From a virus, in the IMG/VR virus record IMGVR_UViG_3300047444_000288, positions 1 through 20,798 of that record: a stretch of 20,798 nt of DNA; one strand, 5' to 3'. A program made the position numbers and the translations under genes. Of this stretch, positions 5,991 through 13,982 are shown in pieces. How positions within the stretch are numbered: the first letter of the stretch is position 1; the number at the start of each line of letters is the position of its first letter. The notes below the pieces were generated by a model that saw nothing but the letters and a program-made list of their open reading frames with translations, was not told the DNA's origin and did not search any database.

Positions 5991-7087
5991 TAGGTTACCA
6001 GTTCCCCAGCACCGCCTTTATGACGGCCCGGTTTGCTTTCAATAGTTGGAATAGATTCGTCCACATGCTTCCATGTAATGCCTTTAACCGCACAAACTAT
6101 GCAATACGTGGCAACTCCATATTTGTTGGCAAGAAAGCGCCAGCTTGCCCCCTTTTGACGTAACTGCCGCGCTTCACGTACTTTAGCCTCAGTCAACTTT
6201 GATTGTGGCCTATCTTCACCACGGTTTATCCTACCACGTTTGACACAATCATCAGAATTTTGCTTATAGGTACCAATAATCAAGTGCTTAGGATTTACAC
6301 ACAAAGGATTGTCACAAGTGTGCCTTATAACCATCTTTGGTTCAGTTATTGGGCCATTGTGAATGATCCATGAAGCACGTGAGGCCGTCATTGGCCGTGG
6401 GTTAAGTTCCTTTGACTTGAAGACACCATAACCTGTTTTATCCCAAGTCCGCCCAGTCCAATTCCAGCAACCAGTAACTTTATCCTTCTTAAAGCACCCG
6501 TAGAAGCGTTCTCGTGGCGATTGGTATTTCTTCTTTTTATAACCAAGCTGCCTACCTATGCGGGCAATACGCTTCTCAATGGCTCTGCTTATATCCTCCT
6601 CAGTGTGAACACGTGGGCCAAAAGCTTGTGCCCTAGCTTCTTCATACGCCTTAGCCGCAAGTTCTGGCGTAGCATAATCACCAAGGTGATAGCGAATACC
6701 CTGTATTGCTATCCTTGCCCTGAAAAGCTTCCCATGCTTTCTTACACCGAGAAAACCAAGCCTGTTATTCAATCTGACTGTAGTGTTGTGTTGGTTACCA
6801 GAGTCATCATTGAGCCGTAAATTGTCCCACCTGTTGTCAGATCTATCAAGGTTCTTGTGGTCAACAATGGTGTTTGGCCAAGCGTGGGTTACATAAAACC
6901 AAGCAAGCCGGTTCTCAGAATACTCTTTGTCATTGATGGTGATGTACCTATACCCATGGTGTTCATACCCGGCACGGTCACCAACCTTGACCTTTTTGCT
7001 CTTGACTACCTTCCAGGTGAACCAACCAGTTTCCTTATTGTAGTCTAGGCGTTCACACAATTCCTTATGGCTAACATTTTCTTGCAT
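5990..7087 (-). CDS. Double HNH homing endonuclease (HNH-AP2 fused to HNH-HTH)
   Basis: A 365-aa protein that joins two complete homing-endonuclease modules. The first (about 1-160) has an HNH core with AWFYVTHAWP and VDHKNLDRSDNRWDNLR, then an AP2-type domain (GFLGVRKHGKLFRARI, YATPELAAKAYEEAR). The second (about 190-290) is an HNH_3-like domain with GCWNWTGR, IRHTCDNPLCVNPKHL and DDCVKRGR. A C-terminal helix-turn-helix follows (about 297-342: KLTEAKVREARQLRQKG, FLANKYGVATYCIV). Typical phage HNH proteins of either type are about half this length. A clear ribosome site (AGGAG, 6 nt) precedes the ATG at 7087. It sits between the adaptor and a small gene, does not break either, and probably spreads by homing into that junction. 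Confidence 0.9.
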   Translation of the reverse strand: MQENVSHKELCERLDYNKETGWFTWKVVKSKKVKVGDRAGYEHHGYRYITINDKEYSENRLAWFYVTHAWPNTIVDHKNLDRSDNRWDNLRLNDDSGNQHNTTVRLNNRLGFLGVRKHGKLFRARIAIQGIRYHLGDYATPELAAKAYEEARAQAFGPRVHTEEDISRAIEKRIARIGRQLGYKKKKYQSPRERFYGCFKKDKVTGCWNWTGRTWDKTGYGVFKSKELNPRPMTASRASWIIHNGPITEPKMVIRHTCDNPLCVNPKHLIIGTYKQNSDDCVKRGRINRGEDRPQSKLTEAKVREARQLRQKGASWRFLANKYGVATYCIVCAVKGITWKHVDESIPTIESKPGRHKGGAGELVT

Positions 7088-7138
7088 TGCTGACTCCTGT
7101 TAGTTTGCAGGGTCAGCATACACAAAATTAAACTGGGG

Positions 7139-8098
7139 TCAAGCATTGTTCGGGCCCACGGGGCCAGGAAAAAAGCCATCTTGCGTATTCGATGGTGAGA
7201 TGAAGATGGGGTTCACTCTCTTCACCAAGTTCAGCGTCGGCGCACCACCATCACGAGCCACCAATCGGTCCACATAATCAACCCACCGATTCTGCATTGA
7301 CTGATAATTAAAACCCTTCCTCTCCCAAAACATCCACTCAATACCAAGGATGATGGCTTGATCATCAAGCAACACCTGATCGTCATCATTCGTAAAGTAC
7401 TGAGCAAAAGCAGTGTCAGAACCGTTAACCATGACAGCCGCCGTACTGAGGTACTCAAACACAAGCTGCAGGGGTGAGGTAATTTCAGCCGGTTGAGGCC
7501 AGATACGGAACTGACTTGACAATGGCCCCACTTTACGGAAGTGCCTACGCGGGCCAGTAACCACAATACCTGACCGGTGCCACTGATCCATCTGCGGGCT
7601 ATCAGGCCCCAGCAGTTCCCACCGGTTTGTTCTATCCCACATAGTCCGGTTGTTGAACCAATCAAACCCCTCCGGCATGGGGTAAGTATCCCTTGAAAAA
7701 GTAAGTGTCATGCCGGTGGTTGCAGCACCTGTTACTTCCATGGACAAAGTCACTTGATTGAGTGAGTCCACTGAAATAACACGGGCCGCTGTGGGGATAC
7801 CAAAACCACTACACATATAGAAGTTAGCCTCAATACCGGTTGTACTTGGGATGCCGGTTATGACTGGTGAGTTCTGAGTAGTGTTTCCAACAGTGACAAT
7901 GGGCACACTCACAACCAAGTCATACTCAAACTGCATTGCAGTCCATCTGTTCCTGCGCCGCAGTTCGTCCAATACCCTATTGGCCAGATAGTACATCTGT
8001 GTGGTGGTAGCGTCTTGGTTTAGAACCACAGCCGCAGCTTGCGGCAGCCCAAGTTCTGCTTGGGCCGCCTGCACCATCTGAAGGAGGGTAAGGGACAT
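7139..8098 (-). CDS. Head-tail adaptor protein, P22 gp4-like / T7 gp11-like
   Basis: A 319-aa protein of the family that forms the ring between portal and tail nozzle in podoviruses. Recognisable features are the helical N-terminus (TLLQMVQAAQAELGLP, then QMYYLANRVLDELRRRNRW). The middle has FDWFNNRTMWDRTNRWELLG, and near residue 190 a strand pair RHFRKVG ... FRIWPQP. LVFEYLS follows, then an acidic stretch with DDDQVLLDDQAIILGIEWMFW and a C-terminal helix. The order N-terminal helix, 'WDRTNR', 'FEYLS', 'LGxxWxxxxxKG' is the signature I use. An earlier-frame reading at 7231-7665 is only a shadow. The gene starts 18 nt after the 124-aa gene and ends 51 nt before the double HNH gene. Confidence 0.75.
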   Translation of the reverse strand: MSLTLLQMVQAAQAELGLPQAAAVVLNQDATTTQMYYLANRVLDELRRRNRWTAMQFEYDLVVSVPIVTVGNTTQNSPVITGIPSTTGIEANFYMCSGFGIPTAARVISVDSLNQVTLSMEVTGAATTGMTLTFSRDTYPMPEGFDWFNNRTMWDRTNRWELLGPDSPQMDQWHRSGIVVTGPRRHFRKVGPLSSQFRIWPQPAEITSPLQLVFEYLSTAAVMVNGSDTAFAQYFTNDDDQVLLDDQAIILGIEWMFWERKGFNYQSMQNRWVDYVDRLVARDGGAPTLNLVKRVNPIFISPSNTQDGFFPGPVGPNNA

Positions 8099-8116
8099 TT
8101 CAGTGACCCCGTTAGA

Positions 8117-8491
8117 TTACGCGGTCAGGTTAGCTGCCCAGTAGCCGTTGCCACTCAGCACTTTGTACTTGATAAGGTACGCAGACTTATTCTGAGCCAA
8201 CGTAAACGTCCCATCAGTCGTACCATTGAGACGATCACTGGTTGGCACATAAATTACTGCACCAGTGCTTTGTGCATTGAACATAAACACGGGGCTTCCA
8301 ACATGCACAGTAGCCTGCAGCACCGCCCCAGTTTGGCTGGACGATGGAACCAACTCAACGTTCTTGGTTAGGATCTTCGCCGCAGTTCCCTGCGTCGTGC
8401 CTAGGCACCCTAAAGAACTGAAGTTGTTCCCTACCGCAGCCGCCAGGATTGGCGACATTCCAAGACCAGTCAGGTCATCACTAGTCGGCAT
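8117..8491 (-). CDS. Small phage structural protein of conserved family
   Basis: A 124-aa protein starting MPTSDDLTGLGMSPILAAAVG, a start I recognise from a family of small phage proteins located near adaptor genes. After it comes a beta domain with GTTQGTAAKI, GAVLQATVHVGSPVFMFNAQ and VIYVPTSDRLNGTTDG, where 'xVYPxxxxxINGT' is the usual pattern. A strong ribosome site (AAGGAG, 7 nt) precedes the ATG at 8491. It lies partly in the loop of a small hairpin and may be modestly controlled by folding. It may be a minor head or neck protein; that is inference from position. Confidence 0.65.
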   Translation of the reverse strand: MPTSDDLTGLGMSPILAAAVGNNFSSLGCLGTTQGTAAKILTKNVELVPSSSQTGAVLQATVHVGSPVFMFNAQSTGAVIYVPTSDRLNGTTDGTFTLAQNKSAYLIKYKVLSGNGYWAANLTA

Positions 8492-8493
8492 TG

Positions 8494-8512
8494 TTTCTCT
8501 CCTTCAGAGAAA
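8494..8512 (-). promoter_or_regulatory. Hairpin overlapping the ribosome site of the 124-aa gene
   Basis: The minus-strand RNA can fold UUUCUCU-GAAGG-AGAGAAA, a perfect 7-bp stem with a 5-nt loop. The ribosome site AAGGAG is partly in the loop and partly in the 3' arm. It begins 5 nt after the stop of the upstream gene. There is no T-tract, so it is unlikely to terminate. It may tune initiation or mark an RNA-processing site. The stem is A/U-rich and weak. Confidence 0.3.
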
Positions 8513-8517
8513 TGTGG

Positions 8518-9303
8518 TTAAGCTTGAATACGCGCACGCGCACGCTTCTTGGGCGCAGCCCTGGCAATGTCACCAGTGGCATGCGTAGCGTTGATTTGAG
8601 CCGTTTGGGCGTCAAAGGCAGGGGCCATTTGCTTGGGCGCACCAGCGGGGTACTGTGGGCGGCCCTGCTGCCCTGCAATAAGCTGCTGCACCTGTGCCAA
8701 GCCCACGCTGTTGATACTGGCCTCACGCAAACGCTCAACCTCAGATTTGAGGCTGTCAACCATTTGGGTGAGGGTGCGGATCTGACTATCCCGCTCGTCC
8801 AGTTCATGGCGCAATTGGCTGGCCTTCACACCCTTGTTTGCCGCCTGAATGTATTTCTGGGCGTCGTTGGAATAACGCTGGGCACCCATGCCAATACTAT
8901 CAATGGCTGGGCCTGACAGTTCAGCACACTGTTCTACAGTGTACACGCCATTGGCCCGCAGCGTGGCACCAACTGATGGATGATCTGGGTAAAGCAGATC
9001 AATTGGGGTTCCATCAGGGACCTGCTCCTTGTTCTGCTGAAACTGCGCCCACTGCATTGCATATTTTTTCGGGTCTTCAGCAGTAACAGGACGATCCACA
9101 ATATTCAGGCGCTCACCGGGCGGGTGGATACGCACGTAAGGGATGTCCTCATAAACCGGCCTGCCAGCCTCATTTGATTTGGCCGGGTTATGCCGTGGCT
9201 TGGTGTAAAACATCACCACCAAGTTCTTGTCGGTACCATATTGAACGGTCCCCACATTGCCGTTCCAGTTGATTCCTGTCGGTGAGGCAAAACCATCGTC
9301 CAT
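8518..9303 (-). CDS. Conserved phage virion-region protein with coiled coil
   Basis: A 261-aa protein of a family I recognise from head regions of tailed phages, without an assigned biochemical role. The N-terminal 110 residues hold the conserved core: NLVVMFYTKPRHNPAKS, YEDIPYVRIHPPGERLNIVD, then DGTPIDLLYPDHP. Residues about 115-140 (LRANGVYTVEQCAELSGPA) look like a helix-hairpin-helix. Residues about 163-196 form a heptad-like coiled coil (LRHELDERDSQIRTLTQMVD). The C-terminus is Gln/Ala-rich and ends in a basic tail (KKRARARIQA). A good ribosome site (AAAGGAG, 7 nt) precedes the ATG at 9303. A scaffold-like or internal head role is possible. It restarts the structural genes after the enzyme cassette. 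Confidence 0.6.
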   Translation of the reverse strand: MDDGFASPTGINWNGNVGTVQYGTDKNLVVMFYTKPRHNPAKSNEAGRPVYEDIPYVRIHPPGERLNIVDRPVTAEDPKKYAMQWAQFQQNKEQVPDGTPIDLLYPDHPSVGATLRANGVYTVEQCAELSGPAIDSIGMGAQRYSNDAQKYIQAANKGVKASQLRHELDERDSQIRTLTQMVDSLKSEVERLREASINSVGLAQVQQLIAGQQGRPQYPAGAPKQMAPAFDAQTAQINATHATGDIARAAPKKRARARIQA

Positions 9304-9331
9304 AACACAACTCCTTTAACTGGGTTAAACT

Positions 9332-10738
9332 TTATGCAGCCTTCTGTTTTCGTCCCTGCATCTGTGCTCGCAGCAATGAGGCTGCTTCTATCATCATTGG
9401 TTCCCAAGCATTTGGGGCAGGTTGGGTAAACTGCCGTAAGGTGGGGTACCAAGGGCTGTCCTGACGCCTACCCAGCCAACGCCAGCAGCCGCACCAACGG
9501 CTAAGCAACCACGTAGGCTTACCCAAAGCCCCCGCCACATGCACCACAGCGGTATCAACACTGATCACAAGGTCTAGGCACTCAATCAGTGCCGCCGTAT
9601 CATAGAAGTCGTCTAGTTCCTCGGTCCAATCACCAATGGTCATGCCCGTGGGTGGCTTCTCAATCTGATCCCTTGGCATGCCCTTTTGCAGTGATACCCA
9701 ACTCACCCCCGGTATTTTAGCTAGTGGGCCAAACGATGCTAGGGTCGTTGAGCGCATTCTATCCACTGCATCAGCCTGTGGCCGCCCCGGCCTGCTCATA
9801 CCAGCCCAGCAAACGCCAACCAGCATTCCTGGCGGCAGTTTCTTAAGGCGCTCCCGCCACAACCCTACCCGGTAAGGTTCAGCTTTCAAGTATGGGCCAT
9901 TCCAAGGAATAGTGTCAACCGTGGTACCAAAAATACGCGGCAGTGACATTACCGGGATCATATAGTCAATCTCAGCACACGGCACCAGATCACCAAAGGT
10001 CAGCACACGATCAATATTGGCTAACGTCTGCATAAGACGTACTAGCGGCTGCCGCACCTCAATGAAAACAGTACCACCAAACTTTTCCTTGATCATGGAA
10101 GCGTAGCGCATGAAATGCAGTGAGTCCCCATGACCCTGCTCACCGTAGACCAGCAGCGTTTTTCCTTCCAGGCTACTTCCATCCCACTGGGCAATAGGCA
10201 AGCCACGTTCAACCAGTTGATCTGACTTCCATCGCCACTCAAACTCGTCCCAGCCTTCCTTATAGTTCCCCATCTCCAGTTCAGCAAAGGCCCGGTTAAG
10301 GTGGGCATCTATATAATTGGGGTCCAGTTCAGTTGCTCTCCTGTACGAAGGAAGCGCCTCAGCAAGCCTGCCCTTCCATTTCATGGCATTGCCCAAATTC
10401 ATATGGGCGTGTGGCAGCTTTGGATTAAGCTCCAGTGACTTGTGATAGCAAGCTACGGCCTTCTCAGTTTGATCATATTCAGTGTAGGCCGCCCCCAAGT
10501 TCATATGATACTCAGCCGATTTTGGCTCCAGTTCAATTGCCTTCTCAAGGTTCAGCACTGCGTCGAACGGGTGACCCAATTGCATCAAGGCCAGCGCCCT
10601 GTTGTTCCAAGCCAATCCTACCTTGTTATTCTCAGTAAGAATTTGGGTGAACTTTTGAACCGACTCGGCAGGCCTCCCTGTATTCAAAAGATTGACGGCA
10701 TGATCACATTCCTGAATTAACCTCTCACTCAGCAGCAT
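9332..10738 (-). CDS. TPR-repeat glycosyltransferase (GT9/GT41-like fusion)
   Basis: A 468-aa protein with two parts. Residues about 5-170 are tetratricopeptide repeats with the 34-residue W/A-G-Y/F-A-P spacing (AWNNRALALMQLGHPFDAV, YHMNLGAAYTEYDQTEKAV, AHMNLGNAMKWKGRLAEAL). Residues about 190-455 are a GT-B glycosyltransferase fold: YGEQGHGDSLHFMRYA as the first loop, GVCWAGMSRPGRP, the PGVSWVSLQKG strand, then DLVISVDTAVVHVAGALGKP. The last is the heptosyltransferase-like nucleotide-sugar site, followed by WYPTLRQFTQP. Such fusions are frequent in phages and bacteria and are thought to transfer sugars onto proteins or glycans. The ATG at 10738 is preferred over the GTG before it. It overlaps the upstream gene by 14 nt, with GGGGAG about 10 nt upstream. 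Last gene of the enzyme cassette. Confidence 0.85.
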   Translation of the reverse strand: MLLSERLIQECDHAVNLLNTGRPAESVQKFTQILTENNKVGLAWNNRALALMQLGHPFDAVLNLEKAIELEPKSAEYHMNLGAAYTEYDQTEKAVACYHKSLELNPKLPHAHMNLGNAMKWKGRLAEALPSYRRATELDPNYIDAHLNRAFAELEMGNYKEGWDEFEWRWKSDQLVERGLPIAQWDGSSLEGKTLLVYGEQGHGDSLHFMRYASMIKEKFGGTVFIEVRQPLVRLMQTLANIDRVLTFGDLVPCAEIDYMIPVMSLPRIFGTTVDTIPWNGPYLKAEPYRVGLWRERLKKLPPGMLVGVCWAGMSRPGRPQADAVDRMRSTTLASFGPLAKIPGVSWVSLQKGMPRDQIEKPPTGMTIGDWTEELDDFYDTAALIECLDLVISVDTAVVHVAGALGKPTWLLSRWCGCWRWLGRRQDSPWYPTLRQFTQPAPNAWEPMMIEAASLLRAQMQGRKQKAA

Positions 10739-11486
10739 CACACATAGTCTCCCCTGTTGGCATTTCCACTGACCTATGCACCCCTGAAAGTGTTTTTACC
10801 CACAGGGATCTACCTATTATATCAAGTTCATCAAGTGCACCTGATTTCTGAACGTGCGGATCACGACGGGCAATGTTCATGCGCTCAGCCATCTTATCAG
10901 GTGACAGCACGAATGGCCAGTTGAACATGCCGTGAAAACCAAAATGCCTGCTTTCTATTGATGGCCGTGACCGTTCAAAAGAAAAGTCAATGGCAACGCT
11001 TTCAGGTGCCCATTTGAATTGTGGCAGCTTGGTTCGGTAACCCCGGCACAACACCTGATCCTCTGGCATCTTGAGCGGAAACTCTTGCTCATGCTCAGCT
11101 ATGAATTTCAACAAAGCAACTGACCTTAGATTGAACCCACTGTTCCCCACGTTCATATTATCGTTGTACCACCACGGGGCACCCACATAGTCGTATCTTA
11201 AAAATTCATCCCTCCACATTCCTGGGTCAATTATCCAGCTATCATATTGAACAAAGAGAATGTGACTGGTTTTGATATAGTAGGGCATCTTATAAGTTGT
11301 GAAACGTGCCGCTTCATCAACATTCTTAAATTTTACCGGAACAGTTTCCCTTCCTAAATCCTTATCCGTGAATAACTTTACATCCCCAAATTTGGCGTGT
11401 TTCAAACAGTCATCAACTGCCATCAGGGTTAGGTCGTGACAGACTGTGAAGGCACAAACCAAAGTAACGTCAGATAAATTTAACAT
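10725..11486 (-). CDS. DUF5672-family glycosyltransferase-like protein
   Basis: A 253-aa protein matching the DUF5672 family, a GT-A-like fold linked to surface glycan synthesis. Key segments: LVCAFTVCHDLTLMAVDDCL near the start; KMPYYIKTSHILFVQYDSWI (about 66-85), whose Q-x-D replaces a DxD-type site; YDYVGAPWWYNDNMNVGNSGFN (about 98-119), the family's 'DYIGAPW...GNGGFSLR' block; and MPEDQVLC (about 140-147), the acceptor-side acidic pair. Family knowledge supports sugar transfer; the donor and acceptor are unknown. The ATG at 11486 is preferred over a TTG at 11513 because AAAGGG lies 11 nt before it; it overlaps the previous gene by 17 nt. Base composition is AT-rich, like its two upstream neighbours. 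Confidence 0.75.
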   Translation of the reverse strand: MLNLSDVTLVCAFTVCHDLTLMAVDDCLKHAKFGDVKLFTDKDLGRETVPVKFKNVDEAARFTTYKMPYYIKTSHILFVQYDSWIIDPGMWRDEFLRYDYVGAPWWYNDNMNVGNSGFNLRSVALLKFIAEHEQEFPLKMPEDQVLCRGYRTKLPQFKWAPESVAIDFSFERSRPSIESRHFGFHGMFNWPFVLSPDKMAERMNIARRDPHVQKSGALDELDIIGRSLWVKTLSGVHRSVEMPTGETMCDAAE

Positions 11487-12255
11487 ACAACTCTGTACCC
11501 TTTCTTCCTTCAATATCTGCCATCAGTTCTTGGCACACCTGCACACCAGTACGGACTTCATAATCTGAAGTCAAATCCCGGTAGCGAATGGTTGTCATTA
11601 CACCTGCTTTAACATAGGGGTCAATAAACTTGCTATCCCTGAAATCGTCCTTGTAGTCGCCAATCCATACAACAGTTTGAATGTGCAGCATAGCACTCAT
11701 TGTTTTGAACGCACTATCGCTGCCAATGAACATTGAACACTCAGCAACCCTCGATAGGCTTACCGTAACATCAGCATCAACAAATTTTAGATACTCACTT
11801 TCAAATTCACGCCAAGCTGGCACAAGGGCATCAAATTCAGACGCAGTTCCAAAAACCAAGATATTATGCCACTTGTTTGCAGCTATGAGTGAGTTAAGTA
11901 CCGTTATTGGCAGTGCCTTCGACGGGAAGCCAAACCGTTTCTCAACACTGATTGAATAATTAGAACCACCAAGGTGAACACCAAGCACCGGGCGTCCGTT
12001 TGTGAATATGGGGGGTTGCTTAACAAATGGGTTCTTTCTAAAGAACCTTTGACGCGGGCAATTATCAACACTTGTCAGCTTGCCCAATGATACCTCTTCA
12101 ACCGTTAACCCAACAGCAACAAAAAATTCTTGTACATTGTCACAATGAGATGCAACAAGATACCGATTGTTTGGGTGGGTCAGCATGAACGGTAGGCATT
12201 GCAGAAAATCTCCGATACCACCCTTAACAGCAATGGACTTAGGTGTGTTGCTCAT
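11470..12255 (-). CDS. Heptosyltransferase-like glycosyltransferase (GT9-type)
   Basis: A 261-aa protein shorter than typical GT9 heptosyltransferases (about 320-350 aa) but with their landmarks. GGIGDFLQCLPFMLTH (residues 12-27) is the N-terminal acceptor-side glycine loop. VLGVHLGGSNYS (90-101) and NILVFGTASEFDAL (131-144) are strands of the second Rossmann half. SMFIGSDSAFKTMSAML (174-190) matches the 'GxDSgxxHlA' donor-binding helix, with the usual His replaced. The N-terminal half is compact, so an acceptor subdomain may be reduced. The ATG overlaps the radical SAM stop as ATGA, giving firm translational coupling. Donor sugar unknown; the context of methyltransferases and other glycosyltransferases suggests a shared glycan. 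Confidence 0.75.
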   Translation of the reverse strand: MSNTPKSIAVKGGIGDFLQCLPFMLTHPNNRYLVASHCDNVQEFFVAVGLTVEEVSLGKLTSVDNCPRQRFFRKNPFVKQPPIFTNGRPVLGVHLGGSNYSISVEKRFGFPSKALPITVLNSLIAANKWHNILVFGTASEFDALVPAWREFESEYLKFVDADVTVSLSRVAECSMFIGSDSAFKTMSAMLHIQTVVWIGDYKDDFRDSKFIDPYVKAGVMTTIRYRDLTSDYEVRTGVQVCQELMADIEGRKGTELYVKFI

Positions 12256-13277
12256 GCGGCAACCAAGCTTTCAGTGAACTTTTCTAATAGTGCCTCACGG
12301 TAGGGGTCAATGTTGTCCGGTTGGCAATTACTCAACTGCCCACAACTGCCACACACTTGATTTTGCTTCCGCTCACCGCGCAGGTGTTGCATCCGCAACG
12401 TATTCATCAGGTCTGAATTCCAAATTGATTTCATAGATTGTTTACGCACATCACCAATAACAAGTTTGCGGCCCCAATCTATGAAACAAGCGCTAACCAG
12501 TCCGTCAGCGTTGACTGAGTAGCCATAAAAAATGTAGGGGCAGACTGTAGCATCTTTGTTGATTGGCTGGCCGTATAACCCCTTGGTAATTTTCCAGCCA
12601 GTCTTTTCCTCACCATCAAACTCTGGCCAGCATGGTGAAAAGTTTTCAATGAAAATGCGGTCACAATAGTCACCAAAGGTATCCAAAAATTTCTGCCTCT
12701 GATCCTCTGTGAGAATTTCGTTTATTGTCTTAATGACAATCTCACAGCTTCCTTTGTTCGCATGAACCCACTTCACATTTTTAACCATCCGAGTAAAGTC
12801 AAACTTTACCCCTGTAACCTTGTTGCGCTCCTCGTCAACCATACCATCAACTGAAATGTTGATGCGATCAATGCCCGCCTCAAGTACCGGGCCAATACGT
12901 TCAGGGTCTATCAACGAACCATTGGTTGTAGTGTCAACTACCTGAACGGCCTTTGATTGCTTGGCATAGGCAACCATATCAGCTAGGCGCTTATTCAAGA
13001 ATGGCTCTCCATCCTTGTAGAGGCGCAGTACCTTTATAGGCTTGTCAAACTCTACTAGATCATCAACAATCTTCTGGAAAACATCAAATTGCATCAGACC
13101 CTGGAAGCGCCCTGTTTTGGCAATCATGTCACGGTGGCCAGTTGGGCAGAATGTGCATTTGAAATTGCACGCACTGGCCGGGTCAACAAAGATGACATAA
13201 GGCGTAGTTAACGGGATAACCGCTTCAAGGGTGGGACGGTTATCAAGGTTGATACGCGGTTTGAGGGCGGCTTTCAT
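12252..13277 (-). CDS. Radical SAM enzyme with SPASM-like C-terminal domain
   Basis: A 341-aa protein with the radical SAM cluster motif C37-NFK-C41-TF-C44, binding the 4Fe-4S cluster that cleaves S-adenosylmethionine. A 'GGEP'-like SAM contact follows (KDGEPFLN, 88-95), then TTTNGSL (116-122) and INISVDG (139-145), both standard barrel strands. The C-terminal region holds five cysteines (C246, C264, C309, C312, C318) in VCPYIFYGYSVNADG, ACFIDWG and CGSCGQLSNC. This is a SPASM/twitch-type auxiliary cluster site. SPASM enzymes modify peptides, sugars or other small substrates; which one cannot be told here. Between glycosyltransferases and methyltransferases, sugar modification or a virion-protein modification are the main options. 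The domain call is solid. Confidence 0.9.
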   Translation of the reverse strand: MKAALKPRINLDNRPTLEAVIPLTTPYVIFVDPASACNFKCTFCPTGHRDMIAKTGRFQGLMQFDVFQKIVDDLVEFDKPIKVLRLYKDGEPFLNKRLADMVAYAKQSKAVQVVDTTTNGSLIDPERIGPVLEAGIDRINISVDGMVDEERNKVTGVKFDFTRMVKNVKWVHANKGSCEIVIKTINEILTEDQRQKFLDTFGDYCDRIFIENFSPCWPEFDGEEKTGWKITKGLYGQPINKDATVCPYIFYGYSVNADGLVSACFIDWGRKLVIGDVRKQSMKSIWNSDLMNTLRMQHLRGERKQNQVCGSCGQLSNCQPDNIDPYREALLEKFTESLVAA

Positions 13278-13289
13278 TTAGAAGTACAC

Positions 13290-13982
13290 CTACTTTTCCA
13301 TTATATAATAATACTGACCAAGGGTGCTATTGAATGGCTCAATTTTTGATGACACCTGCGCTGAAAATTCATCCGCTGCCCTACGCACTCCAGGGAAACC
13401 TTCATAATCATCACCAAACAGCACACCACCTTCTTTTACCAGGGGCCAGTAATTCTCCAAATCCTGTTTGGTGTCATAGTAATCATGAGAACCATCAATG
13501 TAAACTGCGTCAGCTTTTACACCCCATGTTCTAAGTAAAGCCGCCGCAACGTTCGAAGTAATTGGCATTGGCACAATGATATTCTGCTTGCCACTATGAA
13601 TAACATTGGATAAAAACTGATAGTAAACTTTCGGGTATCCATTCTTACGGTACATATCTGGGAACTGATACATTTCATAGGAACCAAGCCACGTATCAAT
13701 ACACACTATGGCTCCACCCTCAGCAACATAATTAGTCATCTTTATGGCACTAGCCCCCTTCCAACTGCCAACTTCAATAATCAACGACGGCCGTTGATGC
13801 TGATTTACGAAGACATGTTCAAAAATCTGATTACTTATTTCCGGTATGCCATTTGACCAGCTTGTATCAAGTGGGAATTCTGGTTCATACCCAACAAAAG
13901 GATCAACACCACAGAAGGCTTTGCGTAAGTCTACAATAGAAATCTGATTGGGGGCACTGACAGGAGAAACAGAAGAATACAT
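13290..13982 (-). CDS. Class I SAM methyltransferase (Methyltransf_24 type)
   Basis: A 230-aa methyltransferase. LIIEVGSWKGASAIKM (about 67-82) is the SAM-binding motif I. IVCIDTWLGSYEMYQF (about 92-107) carries the acidic ribose-contact residue and a lid. ADAVYIDGSHDYYDTKQDLE (about 157-176) is the Methyltransf_24 'DxxxIDGxHxYxxxxxD' block with metal- and substrate-site residues. GGVLFGDDYEGFPGV (about 185-199) is the following strand and acidic pair. The family methylates sugars or small molecules on oxygen, often in surface-glycan or antibiotic clusters. The ATG at 13982 is preferred over the GTG before it, because it shares a base with the FkbM stop (TGATG). The substrate is inferred to be a sugar from its neighbours. 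Confidence 0.85.
   Translation of the reverse strand: MYSSVSPVSAPNQISIVDLRKAFCGVDPFVGYEPEFPLDTSWSNGIPEISNQIFEHVFVNQHQRPSLIIEVGSWKGASAIKMTNYVAEGGAIVCIDTWLGSYEMYQFPDMYRKNGYPKVYYQFLSNVIHSGKQNIIVPMPITSNVAAALLRTWGVKADAVYIDGSHDYYDTKQDLENYWPLVKEGGVLFGDDYEGFPGVRRAADEFSAQVSSKIEPFNSTLGQYYYIMEK

Noticed and set aside
7088-7138. A second duplicated gene start next to the double HNH gene
   Set aside because: I compared this stretch with the start of the 58-aa gene (5990) and found no shared peptide or codon pattern.
7100-7141. Read-through of the adaptor TGA into 12 further codons (PQFNFVYADPAN)
   Set aside because: The extension is too short to be significant, and TGA clearly ends several other genes here through ATGA and TGATG overlaps. 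Stop-codon recoding is not supported.
7231-7665. 144-aa minus-strand ORF
   Set aside because: It lies wholly inside the adaptor gene in another frame. Its Trp/Cys/Arg-rich sequence has no family features.
8491-8916. 141-aa plus-strand ORF, and other plus-strand ORFs such as 852-1181, 15522-15866 and 3612-3932
   Set aside because: All are antisense shadows of well-supported minus-strand genes, without domains or ribosome sites.
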